In this document: positions 30,818-39,456 of the stretch, one piece after another
Layout of the letters: every line of letters starts with the position of its first letter
Position numbering within the stretch: the first letter of the stretch is position 1
Assembly (NCBI RefSeq): GCF_016925495.1
Contig: NZ_CP070491.1
Coordinates: 1,240,001 to 1,304,000 of the forward strand
Length of the DNA stretch: 64,000 bases
Reading direction: 5' to 3'
Source of the DNA: Methylococcus sp. EFPC2
GTDB lineage: Bacteria > Pseudomonadota > Gammaproteobacteria > Methylococcales > Methylococcaceae
The notes under the pieces: model-generated
Told to the model about the DNA's origin: nothing
The model's input: only the letters and a program-made list of their open reading frames with translations
The model's database searches: none
Position numbers and translations under genes: made by a program

Positions 30818-32140
30818 TTGCCGCCGGTCAGGTCTGCGGATTCGTCGGCGCGCATCTACCCCCGTTCGGCCCACAATATATCGCGCGCTCAGATCAGCGA
30901 TAACGCCTTGAAGGTGCTTTATCGCTTGCGCAAGGCGGGATTTCAGGCCTATCTGGTCGGCGGTTGCGTGCGCGATCTGCTGTTGGGGCGCGAACCCAAG
31001 GATTTCGACGTGGTGACCGACGCTCATCCCGAGCAGGTGAGGGGCGTGTTCCGCAACTGTCGCTTGATCGGTCGACGCTTTCGCCTGGCCCACGTGCATT
31101 TCGGTCAGGAAATCATCGAGGTGGCGACCTTCCGCGCGCTCAATCACGAGGAGGGCGAAGGCGAACGGGTGCTGGAGCGGGACGGCCGGATACTGCGGGA
31201 CAATGTCTACGGTTCCATAGAAGAAGACGCCTGGCGGCGCGACTTCACCGTCAATGCCCTCTATTACGATATCAACGATTTTTCGGTGGTCGACTATGTC
31301 GGCGGCATGCAGGACCACCAGGCCAGCGTGCTGCGCCTGATCGGCGATCCGGACCGGCGCTACCGGGAGGATCCGGTGCGCATGCTGCGCGCGGTCCGTT
31401 TCGCCGTGAAGCTGGGCTTCACGATACACCCGAGTTGCGCGGAGCCTATCCCCAAGCTGGCTTATCTGCTCAATTCCATCCCGCCGGCCAGGCTTTATGA
31501 AGAAGTCGTCAAGCTGTTGATGTCGGGCTATGCCGCGCAGACCTTCGAGCAGTTGCGCCATTACCGCTTATTCGGCGCGCTGTTCCCGGAGACCGAAGCC
31601 TGTCTGGCTCGCGAACCCGAAGGCTTTCCCCTGACTTTCCTGGCCAAGGCCCTGGAGCGGACCGACGACCGCATACAGGAAGACAAGTCGGTGGCACCGT
31701 TTTTTCTGTTCGCCGCCCTGTTGTGGGAGCCGGTGAGGACGCAGGCCCAGGAGCGTATCCGGTCGGGCGACAACGATGTGTTCGCTTATCAGGAAGTGGC
31801 CGCCGAAGTGATTTCTCGCCAAGTGCGCTATATCGCCATTCCGCGCACCATTGGTCAGCCCATGCGCGAGATTTGGGCCTTGCAGCCGCGCTTCGAACGC
31901 ATCAAGGGCGTCCGTCCTTATCGTTTGCTCGGTCACCCGCGTTTTCGGGCGGCCTACGATTTCCTGGTTCTGCGGGCGGAAACCGGCGAGGCTGATCCGG
32001 ATCTGGCCGATTGGTGGACGCGGTTCCAGCGGGCGGACGATGCCGAGCAGAAAGCCATGACCCGTGAGGGTGGCGGGCGCAGGCGTTCCGGCCGGGCGCG
32101 CCGGCGCCGGAAAGGTGGCGCATCCGCCGGCAGCGCTTAA
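30818..32140 (+). CDS. pcnB: poly(A) polymerase I
   Basis: The 440-residue nucleotidyltransferase adds 3' poly(A) tails to RNA and promotes decay. The core is AYLVGGCVRDLLLGREPKDFDVVTDA (GG plus DxD), followed by GRRFRLAHVHFG and RRDFTVNALYYD. These PcnB-specific blocks separate it from CCA-adding enzymes. The C-terminus is Arg-rich and probably binds RNA. There is no ATG before the conserved SAHNISRAQIS segment. TTG at 30818 is the tentative start, but the frame is open back to 30734. A CTG at 30752 would add LSILDFFKKLI, which resembles the usual PcnB N-terminus. It heads the run pcnB-folK-panBCD. Confidence 0.93.
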   Translation: MPPVRSADSSARIYPRSAHNISRAQISDNALKVLYRLRKAGFQAYLVGGCVRDLLLGREPKDFDVVTDAHPEQVRGVFRNCRLIGRRFRLAHVHFGQEIIEVATFRALNHEEGEGERVLERDGRILRDNVYGSIEEDAWRRDFTVNALYYDINDFSVVDYVGGMQDHQASVLRLIGDPDRRYREDPVRMLRAVRFAVKLGFTIHPSCAEPIPKLAYLLNSIPPARLYEEVVKLLMSGYAAQTFEQLRHYRLFGALFPETEACLAREPEGFPLTFLAKALERTDDRIQEDKSVAPFFLFAALLWEPVRTQAQERIRSGDNDVFAYQEVAAEVISRQVRYIAIPRTIGQPMREIWALQPRFERIKGVRPYRLLGHPRFRAAYDFLVLRAETGEADPDLADWWTRFQRADDAEQKAMTREGGGRRRSGRARRRRKGGASAGSA

Positions 32141-32149
32141 GCGGAGACC

Positions 32150-32659
32150 ATGGTGAGTTCGGAAGGCGTCATCGCCTACTTGGGATTGGGCAGCAACCTG
32201 GACGATCCCTTGCGCCAATTGCGTAACGCGCGTGCCGCCGTCGCCGCACTGCCGCAGACCCGGGAGTTCGCGTGTTCCCGTTATTACCGGAGCGCACCCA
32301 TGGGACCGGCCGATCAGCCCGATTACGTCAATGCCGTCCTGGCGGTCCAGACGACGCTCGAACCCGAAGCCTTGCTTTGCGCCCTGCAGGCCATCGAGGC
32401 GGCGCAGGGAAGGGTGCGCAAGGCCGGCGAGCGCTGGGGCGCGCGTACCCTCGACCTGGACATTCTGTTGTACGGCGATCGCGTCATCTGCACCGACCGC
32501 TTGACGGTGCCGCATGTCGGCATCGCGCAGCGCGAATTCGTGCTCTATCCGCTGGCGGAGATCGCTCCCGCCGATCTGGACATTCCCGGATACGGGCGCC
32601 TCGCCGATTTGCTGGACGGATGTCCGCTCAGAGGCCTCGCGGTGATCGCCGATGACTGA
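32150..32659 (+). CDS. folK: 2-amino-4-hydroxy-6-hydroxymethyldihydropteridine diphosphokinase
   Basis: The 169-residue HPPK transfers pyrophosphate from ATP to the pterin in folate synthesis. It shows AYLGLGSNLDDP at the start, PDYVNAVLAVQTTLEP, and the signature RWGARTLDLDILLYG. The length is normal. It starts nine bases after pcnB and overlaps panB by eight bases, the usual gammaproteobacterial arrangement. Confidence 0.95.
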   Translation: MVSSEGVIAYLGLGSNLDDPLRQLRNARAAVAALPQTREFACSRYYRSAPMGPADQPDYVNAVLAVQTTLEPEALLCALQAIEAAQGRVRKAGERWGARTLDLDILLYGDRVICTDRLTVPHVGIAQREFVLYPLAEIAPADLDIPGYGRLADLLDGCPLRGLAVIADD

Positions 32660-33458
32660 TCGCCTTCGTCCGTTGACCGTACCGGCCTTGGCGGCGATGA
32701 AAGCGCGGGGCGAGAAGATCGCGGTTCTCACCGCCTACGATGCGAGTTTCGCCCGCGAACTCGACGAAGCCGGCGTGGATGCCGTTCTGGTCGGCGACTC
32801 CCTGGGCATGGTGATGCAGGGCGAGGCGACGACCCTGCCGGTCACGCTGGAGCACATGATTTATCACAGCCGCTGTGTAGCACGAGGTCTCCGGCGCGCC
32901 TTGCTGATCGCCGATCTGCCGTTCATGAGCTATCCCACGCCGATCGCGGCGGCCGAAGGCGCCGCCCGGCTGATCCGCGAAGGCGGCGCCCGCATGGTCA
33001 AGCTGGAAGGCGGCCGGCAGCGCGAAGCCATCGTGCGGTTTCTGGTCGACCAGAACATACCGGTCTGCGGGCATCTGGGCCTGCTGCCGCAATCCATACA
33101 CAAACTGGGCGGCTACGCCGCCCAGGCCACCGACGAAGCTTCCGCGCGTACGCTGCTGGAAGACGCATTGATACTCCAGGGGGCGGGTGCGAGCCTGTTG
33201 GTGCTGGAATGCGTGCCGGCCCTGCTGGGCGAGGAAGTCAGCCGCGCGCTGACGATACCGGTCATAGGCATAGGCGCCGGCGCCGGCTGCGACGGCCAGG
33301 TGCTGGTGTTGCAGGACATGCTGGGTTTGGGTTCGGAGAATAAGCCCCGCTTCGTCAAGAACTTCCTGGCCGGGGCGTCCGGCATATCCACCGCGATACA
33401 TGCCTATGTGGACGCGGTCCGCAGCGGCGAGTTCCCCGCCGCGGAACACGGCTACTGA
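32652..33458 (+). CDS. panB: 3-methyl-2-oxobutanoate hydroxymethyltransferase
   Basis: This 268-residue TIM-barrel enzyme makes ketopantoate from 2-ketoisovalerate and methylene-tetrahydrofolate, the first step of pantothenate synthesis. Motifs are LTAYDASFARELDEAGVD, VLVGDSLGMVMQG, GARMVKLEGG and PVCGHLGLLPQS, plus IPVIGIGAGAGCDGQVLV. The length is standard. It overlaps the end of folK and is followed by panC after 11 bases. Confidence 0.96.
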   Translation: MTDRLRPLTVPALAAMKARGEKIAVLTAYDASFARELDEAGVDAVLVGDSLGMVMQGEATTLPVTLEHMIYHSRCVARGLRRALLIADLPFMSYPTPIAAAEGAARLIREGGARMVKLEGGRQREAIVRFLVDQNIPVCGHLGLLPQSIHKLGGYAAQATDEASARTLLEDALILQGAGASLLVLECVPALLGEEVSRALTIPVIGIGAGAGCDGQVLVLQDMLGLGSENKPRFVKNFLAGASGISTAIHAYVDAVRSGEFPAAEHGY

Positions 33459-33469
33459 TACCCCGTCCC

Positions 33470-34318
33470 ATGCAAACCGTGAACTCCGTGGCCGAGTTGC
33501 GTACCGTATTGCGGGACTGGCGCAAACACGGCGAAACGATCGCTTTCGTTCCGACTATGGGCAATTTGCATGCCGGCCACTTGAGACTGGTGGAGGAGGG
33601 CAGGAAGGCCGCGACCCGCGTGGTGGTCAGCATTTTCGTCAATCCCACGCAGTTCGGTCCCGGCGAAGACTTCGCGGCCTACCCGCGCACGCCCGCCGAA
33701 GACGCCGAAAAATTGCGTGCGGCGCAGGCCGACCTGCTGTTCCTGCCCGCGCCGGCCGAGCTCTATCCGGCCGGTCTGGAAGGATTGAGTTATGTGGACG
33801 TGCCGGGCTTGTCCGAGGAGCTTTGCGGCCGCTTTCGGCCGGGACATTTCCGCGGCGTCGCGACGGTGGTCTGCAAGCTGTTCAATCTCGTGCAGCCCGA
33901 TGTGGCCTTGTTCGGTGAGAAGGACTATCAGCAGTTGGCCGTCATCCGCCGCATGGTCGCCGATCTGAACATGAGCCTCGATGTCGTCGGGGTGCCTACG
34001 GTGCGTGAGGAAAGCGGCCTGGCCTTGAGTTCGCGCAACGGCTATCTCTCCGAAGAGGAGAAGCATCGGGCGGCCTCGCTCTATCGCTGCCTGCAGGCAG
34101 CGGGCGAGTTCTTGCGGCGGGGCCGGCGGGATTACGCGGCCATCGAGACTGAGCAGGCGAGGGCGCTCGAATCAGTCGGTTTTCTACCCGATTATTTCGC
34201 CATCCGGCGAGTGCCGGATCTGGGCCTGCCGGACACCGACGAGCAGGCTTGGGTGGTGCTGGCGGCGGCCAAGCTCGGGAAAACCCGTTTGATCGACAAT
34301 TTGCAGGTCAGGATTTGA
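33470..34318 (+). CDS. panC: pantothenate synthetase
   Basis: The 282-residue ATP-dependent ligase joins pantoate and beta-alanine. It shows FVPTMGNLHAGHLRLVEEG, with the HAGH version of the HIGH motif, VVVSIFVNPTQFGPGEDF, FGEKDYQQLAVIRRM and GLALSSRNGYLS (KMSKS-like loop region). Length and position after panB are typical. Confidence 0.96.
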   Translation: MQTVNSVAELRTVLRDWRKHGETIAFVPTMGNLHAGHLRLVEEGRKAATRVVVSIFVNPTQFGPGEDFAAYPRTPAEDAEKLRAAQADLLFLPAPAELYPAGLEGLSYVDVPGLSEELCGRFRPGHFRGVATVVCKLFNLVQPDVALFGEKDYQQLAVIRRMVADLNMSLDVVGVPTVREESGLALSSRNGYLSEEEKHRAASLYRCLQAAGEFLRRGRRDYAAIETEQARALESVGFLPDYFAIRRVPDLGLPDTDEQAWVVLAAAKLGKTRLIDNLQVRI

Positions 34319-34414
34319 GAAAAACCGGCCGAGATGGGCTTTTCCGCTCCGCTTGTTGCGACGGCCATGAGGCTTACGGCATAATTCCGCTCCCCTGAAA
34401 ACTAGGTTAATTTC

Positions 34415-34795
34415 ATGCAGACTACCCTATTGAAGGCCAAGATACACCGGGCGCGGGTGACGCACTCGGAGCTGGAGTATGAAGGCTCCTGCGCCATCGA
34501 CGGCCATCTGCTGGATCGCGCGGGCATAAGGGAGTACGAACAGATACACATCTACAACGTCAATAACGGCGCCCGTTTCACCACCTATGCCATCCGTGCG
34601 CAGGACGGATCCGGCATCATTTCTGTCAACGGCGCGGCGGCTCGTCTTGCCGCATCGAACGACATCGTCATCATCTGCGCTTACGCCATATTGAGCCAGG
34701 CAGAGTTGGCGAACTTCCATCCCAATCTGGTTTACGTCAACGAAAGCAACCAGATCGTTCGCATCGGACATACCATTCCCGTTCAAGCCGCTTGA
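34415..34795 (+). CDS. panD: aspartate 1-decarboxylase
   Basis: The 126-residue proenzyme makes beta-alanine for pantothenate. Self-cleavage occurs between Gly24 and Ser25 in [10 protein letters not shown], generating the pyruvoyl group. ENGEKVxxYxIxG-like positions are met by [19 protein letters not shown] 96-base gap follows panC, so panD may have its own promoter. A strong terminator closes the cluster. Confidence 0.96.
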   Translation: MQTTLLKAKIHRARVTHSELEYEGSCAIDGHLLDRAGIREYEQIHIYNVNNGARFTTYAIRAQDGSGIISVNGAAARLAASNDIVIICAYAILSQAELANFHPNLVYVNESNQIVRIGHTIPVQAA

Positions 34796-34817
34796 TTCGT
34801 TCCTGAAGGAACGGCGT

Positions 34818-34853
34818 AGCCCCGAATCCTCCCCGGCTCGGGGCTGCTTTTTT
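34818..34853 (+). terminator. rho-independent terminator after panD
   Basis: An AGCCCCGA / TCGGGGCT stem with a 12-base loop is followed by GC and six T residues. It ends the pcnB-folK-panBCD run. Confidence 0.85.
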
Positions 34854-34855
34854 GC

Positions 34856-35851
34856 TCAGCCCGCCTTATCCAGCATCCGCCGGTCGGCTCCCGATGGCAA
34901 TTCCGCACCGCGGTTAAATAGCCAGGCCAAGATGTCCTCTCTGGGACGGTCCGCGTGCAAATCGCGCAACAAGAGGTGATAACCCTCCTCGTACAAGGCC
35001 AGCTTGTGCCGTGCCGTGGGCGGCAGTCGCGCCAGCATGCGCCGAATGGGATCGCGGGGAACCACCTCGTCCCGCTCGCCGTATAGGATCAGGACCGGCC
35101 CCTCGAGTTTTTTCGCCTGATCCAGCGCCTGGCCCATCAAATCGGCCAAGCCGTAAATCGCATCCAGACGTGTGGCTTTGATGACCAGCGGGTCGCGCCC
35201 GAGGTGCCTGAGCATATCCAGATTGTCCGACGGCCGGATGTGCAGGCCTTCGCCGGTCAGACGCAGGCCGGGAGCCAGGCGCACCAGCAGTTCCAGGGCC
35301 CACTTCTGATACCAGGGCATGGTTTGTCGACCCCATACCGCAGGAGCGGAAAGTATTAATCCGTCGGCCGCAGGCGGATCCTGCGAGGTCATCGCCGCGA
35401 TGGCCACGGCGGCGCCCATGCTTTCTCCGAGTATCTGCAGCGGAACGCCGGGATGACGTAGCCGCACCTGGTCGGTGAACTCCTTCAAATCCCGGGTGTA
35501 GATCGGGGTTCCGGCCCACGAACCGTTTCCGGGCGCGAGGCCGAATCCCCGCTGATCGTAGGCGTAGCTGGCCACTCCGTGGCGCGCGAGAAATTCGCCC
35601 GTTGAAGCGAAGAAGCGGCTGTAGTCGTTGAAACCGTGCAAGGCCACCAGGGCCGCACGGGCCGGGCCGTTGGGCAGCCAAGCGCGCACCGGCAGCACCG
35701 CCCCGTCGGAGGCGACGAAATGGGCTCTGGCCAAGACGGGCTGCCGCGCCGCGGGACCGGAGCGAATCGGAGCTTGGCCGCAGGCTAGCAGCGGCATGAC
35801 CAGCAGAACGGTACGGGCATAACGGGCGAAGCCGCGGAATGTCATGGTCAT
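34856..35851 (-). CDS. alpha/beta hydrolase, probable lipoprotein lysophospholipase
   Basis: The 331-residue protein has an N-terminal hydrophobic signal with a lipobox-like LLACG, so it is probably lipid-anchored. The hydrolase core contains LVALHGFNDYSRFF (oxyanion region), the nucleophile elbow GESMGAAVAI and the acid/His region VLILYGERDEVVP with EEGYHLLLRD. It resembles the Hydrolase_4 (monoacylglycerol lipase or lysophospholipase) family. The start could be the ATG at 35851 or 35845. It is divergent from aas, another phospholipid-turnover gene, so a link to lysophospholipid metabolism is plausible but inferred. Confidence 0.83.
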   Translation of the reverse strand: MTMTFRGFARYARTVLLVMPLLACGQAPIRSGPAARQPVLARAHFVASDGAVLPVRAWLPNGPARAALVALHGFNDYSRFFASTGEFLARHGVASYAYDQRGFGLAPGNGSWAGTPIYTRDLKEFTDQVRLRHPGVPLQILGESMGAAVAIAAMTSQDPPAADGLILSAPAVWGRQTMPWYQKWALELLVRLAPGLRLTGEGLHIRPSDNLDMLRHLGRDPLVIKATRLDAIYGLADLMGQALDQAKKLEGPVLILYGERDEVVPRDPIRRMLARLPPTARHKLALYEEGYHLLLRDLHADRPREDILAWLFNRGAELPSGADRRMLDKAG

Positions 35852-35905
35852 CGCGAGGGTGGCAGAGAACGTCGTACATTCTATCCGCCTTTAGCGTTTC
35901 GGCGC

Positions 35906-35947
35906 TTGGCAAATCGTGTCGATGTGATATATTGAACACTGTTCAAT
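35906..35947 (+). promoter_or_regulatory. promoter with overlapping palindromic operator upstream of aas
   Basis: TTGGCA (35906-35911) and TATATT (35928-35933) are 16 bases apart. The -10 overlaps a perfect 17-base palindrome, ATTGAACACTGTTCAAT, at 35931-35947. A repressor bound there would block the promoter; the size and symmetry suit a TetR-type regulator. The start codon of aas is about 25 bases downstream. Confidence 0.65.
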
Positions 35948-35970
35948 TAATCATGAACGGGTGCCGTCCC

Positions 35971-38106
35971 ATGACACGTATCTTCATACGCTGGCTGCTC
36001 AGCCTGATCTACCGGGTTGAAATCTCCGGGCTGGAACATTTCGCCGCGGCCGGCAAACGCACGCTCATCGTCGCGAACCATGCTTCATTCCTCGACCCCA
36101 TCCTGTTGTGGGCGTTCCTGCCGGAAGAAGTAACTTTCGCGATCAATACCCATATTGCCCGCCAGTTCTGGGTACGTCCGGCTCTGAAATGGGTACGCAC
36201 CTTCGCCATGGATCCCACTCAACCGCTTTCGGTCAAGGCGCTCACCCACTATTTGCGGCAGGACCGCAAGGCCGTGATTTTTCCGGAAGGCCGTATCACG
36301 GTCACCGGCGCGCTGATGAAGATCTACGATGGGGCGGGATTGGTGGCCGACAAGGCGGAGGCCACGGTGTTGCCGGCACGTATCGATGGCGCCCAATACA
36401 CGCCTTTCTCGCGTCTGCGCGGCGTCTTGCGCCTGCGCTGGTTTCCCAAGATTTCGATCAACCTGCTGCCGCCGCGTCGACTCGATGCCCCCGCGGACCT
36501 GCGCGGCGACCGGCGCCGCAAGCATCTGGGCACGCAACTGGAAGATCTGATGACGGAAATGGTCTTCGCCACCACGTCCCACCGCAGCACGCTGTTTCAG
36601 GCCTTGCTCGATGCACGCAAGATTCATGGGGGCGGGCGGCGCGTGCTGGAAGACATGCAACGCACTCCTTGGTCGTACAATCACCTGATCGCCCGAACGC
36701 TGGCCTTGGGTGACATGCTGGCCGGCATCACGGCGCCGGGTGAAGCGGTCGGTCTGCTGTTGCCCAGCGTCAACAACACGGTGGCCGCGTTGCTCGGTTT
36801 GCAGGTGCGGGGCCGTGTTCCGGCCTTGCTGAACTACAGCGCCGGAATTCGCGCCCTGCAATCCGCCTGTAAGGCGGCCTGTGTCGGTACCGTCCTGACT
36901 TCCCGGCGCTTCGTGGAAATCGCCAAGCTGGAGGCCGATTTGGCCGAACTCGCCATGCAGGTGCGCCTGGTTTATCTGGAGGACTTGGCGAGCGAATTGG
37001 GCCTCTGGGACAAGATAGGGGCTTGGCTGCGGGCCATGCTGCTCGACCTTAGCCGCAGCGGCCACGGCGATCCGGATGGTGCCGCGGTGATTTTGTTCAC
37101 CTCGGGCACCGAGGGTACGCCCAAGGGCGTGGTGCTGTCGCACGCCAATCTGCTGGCCAACCGAGCCCAGATAGCCGCGCGGCTGGATTTCAACGCCCAA
37201 GACCGGGTGCTCAACGTACTGCCGCTGTTCCATTCCTTTGGGCTGACGGCCGGCACCCTGCTGCCCCTGATGTCCGGCTTGCAGACCTTTCTTTATCCGT
37301 CGCCGCTGCATTACCGCATCATTCCCGAACTGGCCTACGACCTGAACGCCACCATACTGTTCGGCACCAATACCTTTCTGGCCGGTTACGCCAAGCACGC
37401 CCACCCGTACGACTTCTACAGCCTGCGTTATGTCTTCGCCGGCGCGGAAAAACTGCAGGAGGACACCCGCCGGATCTGGTCGGAAAAATTCGGCCTGCGC
37501 GTGCTGGAAGGCTACGGCGCGACGGAGACCAGTCCGATATTGGCCGCGAATACGCCCATGCACTGCCGCGCCGGTACCGTGGGTCGCCTGATGCCGGGGA
37601 TCCGCTACCGGCTGGAGCCCGTGCCGGGCGTGAGCCCGGGGGGCCGTTTACATGTGGCCGGCGCCAACGTCATGCTGGGCTATCTGCTGGTCGATCATCC
37701 CGGCGAACTGGTTCCGCCTGCGTCATCGGAGGGCGCAGGCTGGTACGACACAGGCGACGTGGTGGCGGTGGACGAGGACGGCTACGTGGCCATCAAGGGA
37801 CGCATCAAGCGTTTTGCCAAGGTAGGCGGTGAAATGATCTCACTGGCCGCGGTGGAGGAATTGGCCGGCCAGGTCTGGCCCGGTGCCCTGCACGCGGCGA
37901 TCGCCCTGCCGGATGCCCGTAAAGGCGAGATTGTCGTGCTGGCGACCGAACACCGGGATGCCGACCGCGTGCAGTTGGCCGGACAGGCGCGGCTGTCCGG
38001 ACTTAGTGAACTGCATCTGCCGCGCGAGGTCGTGTACGTCGAGAAGCTGCCCCTGCTGGCGACCGGCAAGTTGGATTATCCGGGGGTCGTGTCCTTGCTA
38101 GGGTGA
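35971..38106 (+). CDS. aas: bifunctional 2-acylglycerophosphoethanolamine acyltransferase / acyl-ACP synthetase
   Basis: This 711-residue inner-membrane enzyme re-acylates lysophosphatidylethanolamine. The N-terminal acyltransferase (about residues 1-210) has ANHASFLDPIL (H-x4-D) and FPEGRITVTG. The C-terminal AMP-dependent synthetase (about 230-711) has LFTSGTEGTPKGVVLSH, EGYGATETSPIL and YDTGDVV. Length and order match E. coli Aas (719). ATG 35971 is preferred; ATG 35953 is six codons upstream and also possible. No lplT transporter is adjacent. Confidence 0.93.
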   Translation: MTRIFIRWLLSLIYRVEISGLEHFAAAGKRTLIVANHASFLDPILLWAFLPEEVTFAINTHIARQFWVRPALKWVRTFAMDPTQPLSVKALTHYLRQDRKAVIFPEGRITVTGALMKIYDGAGLVADKAEATVLPARIDGAQYTPFSRLRGVLRLRWFPKISINLLPPRRLDAPADLRGDRRRKHLGTQLEDLMTEMVFATTSHRSTLFQALLDARKIHGGGRRVLEDMQRTPWSYNHLIARTLALGDMLAGITAPGEAVGLLLPSVNNTVAALLGLQVRGRVPALLNYSAGIRALQSACKAACVGTVLTSRRFVEIAKLEADLAELAMQVRLVYLEDLASELGLWDKIGAWLRAMLLDLSRSGHGDPDGAAVILFTSGTEGTPKGVVLSHANLLANRAQIAARLDFNAQDRVLNVLPLFHSFGLTAGTLLPLMSGLQTFLYPSPLHYRIIPELAYDLNATILFGTNTFLAGYAKHAHPYDFYSLRYVFAGAEKLQEDTRRIWSEKFGLRVLEGYGATETSPILAANTPMHCRAGTVGRLMPGIRYRLEPVPGVSPGGRLHVAGANVMLGYLLVDHPGELVPPASSEGAGWYDTGDVVAVDEDGYVAIKGRIKRFAKVGGEMISLAAVEELAGQVWPGALHAAIALPDARKGEIVVLATEHRDADRVQLAGQARLSGLSELHLPREVVYVEKLPLLATGKLDYPGVVSLLG

Positions 38107-38126
38107 GGCAAGCTTCCTCGGGCCGG

Positions 38127-39452
38127 CTATTCGCTCTCCAGGCGGATTTCCACATAGGCTTCGTCGCGTATGCGGCGCAGCCAGAGTTCGGTTTCTTCGT
38201 CGGCCTTGCGCTTGAATAGCTCCTCGCGCGCCCGGTTTTTGCGGAACTCGTCGCCGTCGTCGGATTGCTGGCGTTCCAGAACTTGTATGAGATGCCAGCC
38301 GAACTGGGTTTGCACAGGCTCGCTCAACTGGTTGATTTCCAGCTTGTTCATGGCCTCCTCGAACGGCGGAACCAGGGCTCCCGGCTGTACCCAACCCAGT
38401 TCGCCGGCCTTGATGGCCGATCCCTTGTCGTCGGAGTGGCCGCGCGCCAGGCTGCCGAAGTCGTCGCCGTTCTCGATGCGGCTTTTCAGCGCCAGCAGTT
38501 TTTTCTTCGCGTCGTCGTCGGACAGCACTTCGTTGGGCTTGATGAGGATATGGCGGACGCGGGTCTTGGTCATCAGGTGCTGATCCCCACCCTTGACGCC
38601 GATCAGCTTGATGAGGTGATAGCCGCTGGAGCTGCGTATGGGGCCTTCCACGCCGCCTTCTTTCATGTGATCGACCAGATCCGCGAACAAGCTGGGAATT
38701 TCGCTCTTCTTGCGCCAGCCCAATTCGCCGCCTTTCAAGGCTTGCTCGCTGTCGGACGCGCTGAGCGAGGCCTGCTTGAAGTCCAGCCCGGCGCGTATGT
38801 CTTCCAGCAGTTTGTCGGCTTTTTCCTTGGCCTTCTGCACCTGGGCCGGGGATGCCGCCTGCGGAGTGGCGATCAAAATATGGGCCAGCAGGTATTGGGT
38901 GTCGGAACTGGCGCCCGATGGATTTTGGGTTTCCAGGTAGTTTTGAATTTCCCGGTCGCTGATCTTGATCTGGCTATTGATCTGGCTGCTGCGCAAGCGG
39001 CTGACGGCGATCTCGTTGCGGATCTGATCGACGAAGTCGGCATAGTCGATGTCTTCCTGGCGCAATGACTCGCGAAACTCCTCCACGCTCATGTTGTTGC
39101 GCTGGGCGATCTGCTGCACGGCGGTACGCAGGGTTTCTTCGTCGACCCGTACGCCGGCCTTTTCGGCCATCTGGGCCTGCAGTTTGTCGACGATCAGGCG
39201 TTCCAGTACCTGTCGCGCCAGTACGCTGTCGGGCGGGAGGGCGGTATTGCCCTGCCTCAGGCTGCGTTTGACGCCGTCGAGTTTCTGCAGCAACTCGCTT
39301 TCCAGTATCACCCCGTCGTCGACCACGGCGACGATGCGGTCCACGGGGCGCTCGGCCTGTGCAGTCAGGGCGAACACGCCCAGCGTCAGGGTGAGCAATA
39401 AACCGGGCAAGCTAGGCATGGTATTCGGGAGAGTGAGGTGGCGGTGGGACAT
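38127..39452 (-). CDS. surA: periplasmic chaperone / peptidyl-prolyl isomerase SurA
   Basis: The 441-residue chaperone escorts outer-membrane proteins to the BAM complex. A signal peptide ends at about ALTAQA. The N-terminal chaperone part follows (DRIVAVVDDGVILESELL), then two parvulin domains: one around QYLLAHILIATP, the other around RVRHILIKPNEVLSDDDA with GGELGW/AGELGWVQPG blocks. It starts four bases after lptD, one of its main clients, as in other gammaproteobacteria. The pdxA and rsmA genes that often follow are absent here. Confidence 0.94.
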   Translation of the reverse strand: MSHRHLTLPNTMPSLPGLLLTLTLGVFALTAQAERPVDRIVAVVDDGVILESELLQKLDGVKRSLRQGNTALPPDSVLARQVLERLIVDKLQAQMAEKAGVRVDEETLRTAVQQIAQRNNMSVEEFRESLRQEDIDYADFVDQIRNEIAVSRLRSSQINSQIKISDREIQNYLETQNPSGASSDTQYLLAHILIATPQAASPAQVQKAKEKADKLLEDIRAGLDFKQASLSASDSEQALKGGELGWRKKSEIPSLFADLVDHMKEGGVEGPIRSSSGYHLIKLIGVKGGDQHLMTKTRVRHILIKPNEVLSDDDAKKKLLALKSRIENGDDFGSLARGHSDDKGSAIKAGELGWVQPGALVPPFEEAMNKLEINQLSEPVQTQFGWHLIQVLERQQSDDGDEFRKNRAREELFKRKADEETELWLRRIRDEAYVEIRLESE

Positions 39453-39456
39453 GGGC

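Noticed and set aside
36085-37563. 492-codon minus-strand frame opposite aas
   Set aside because: It is fully contained in aas, which has intact motifs throughout; the antisense product has no family character.
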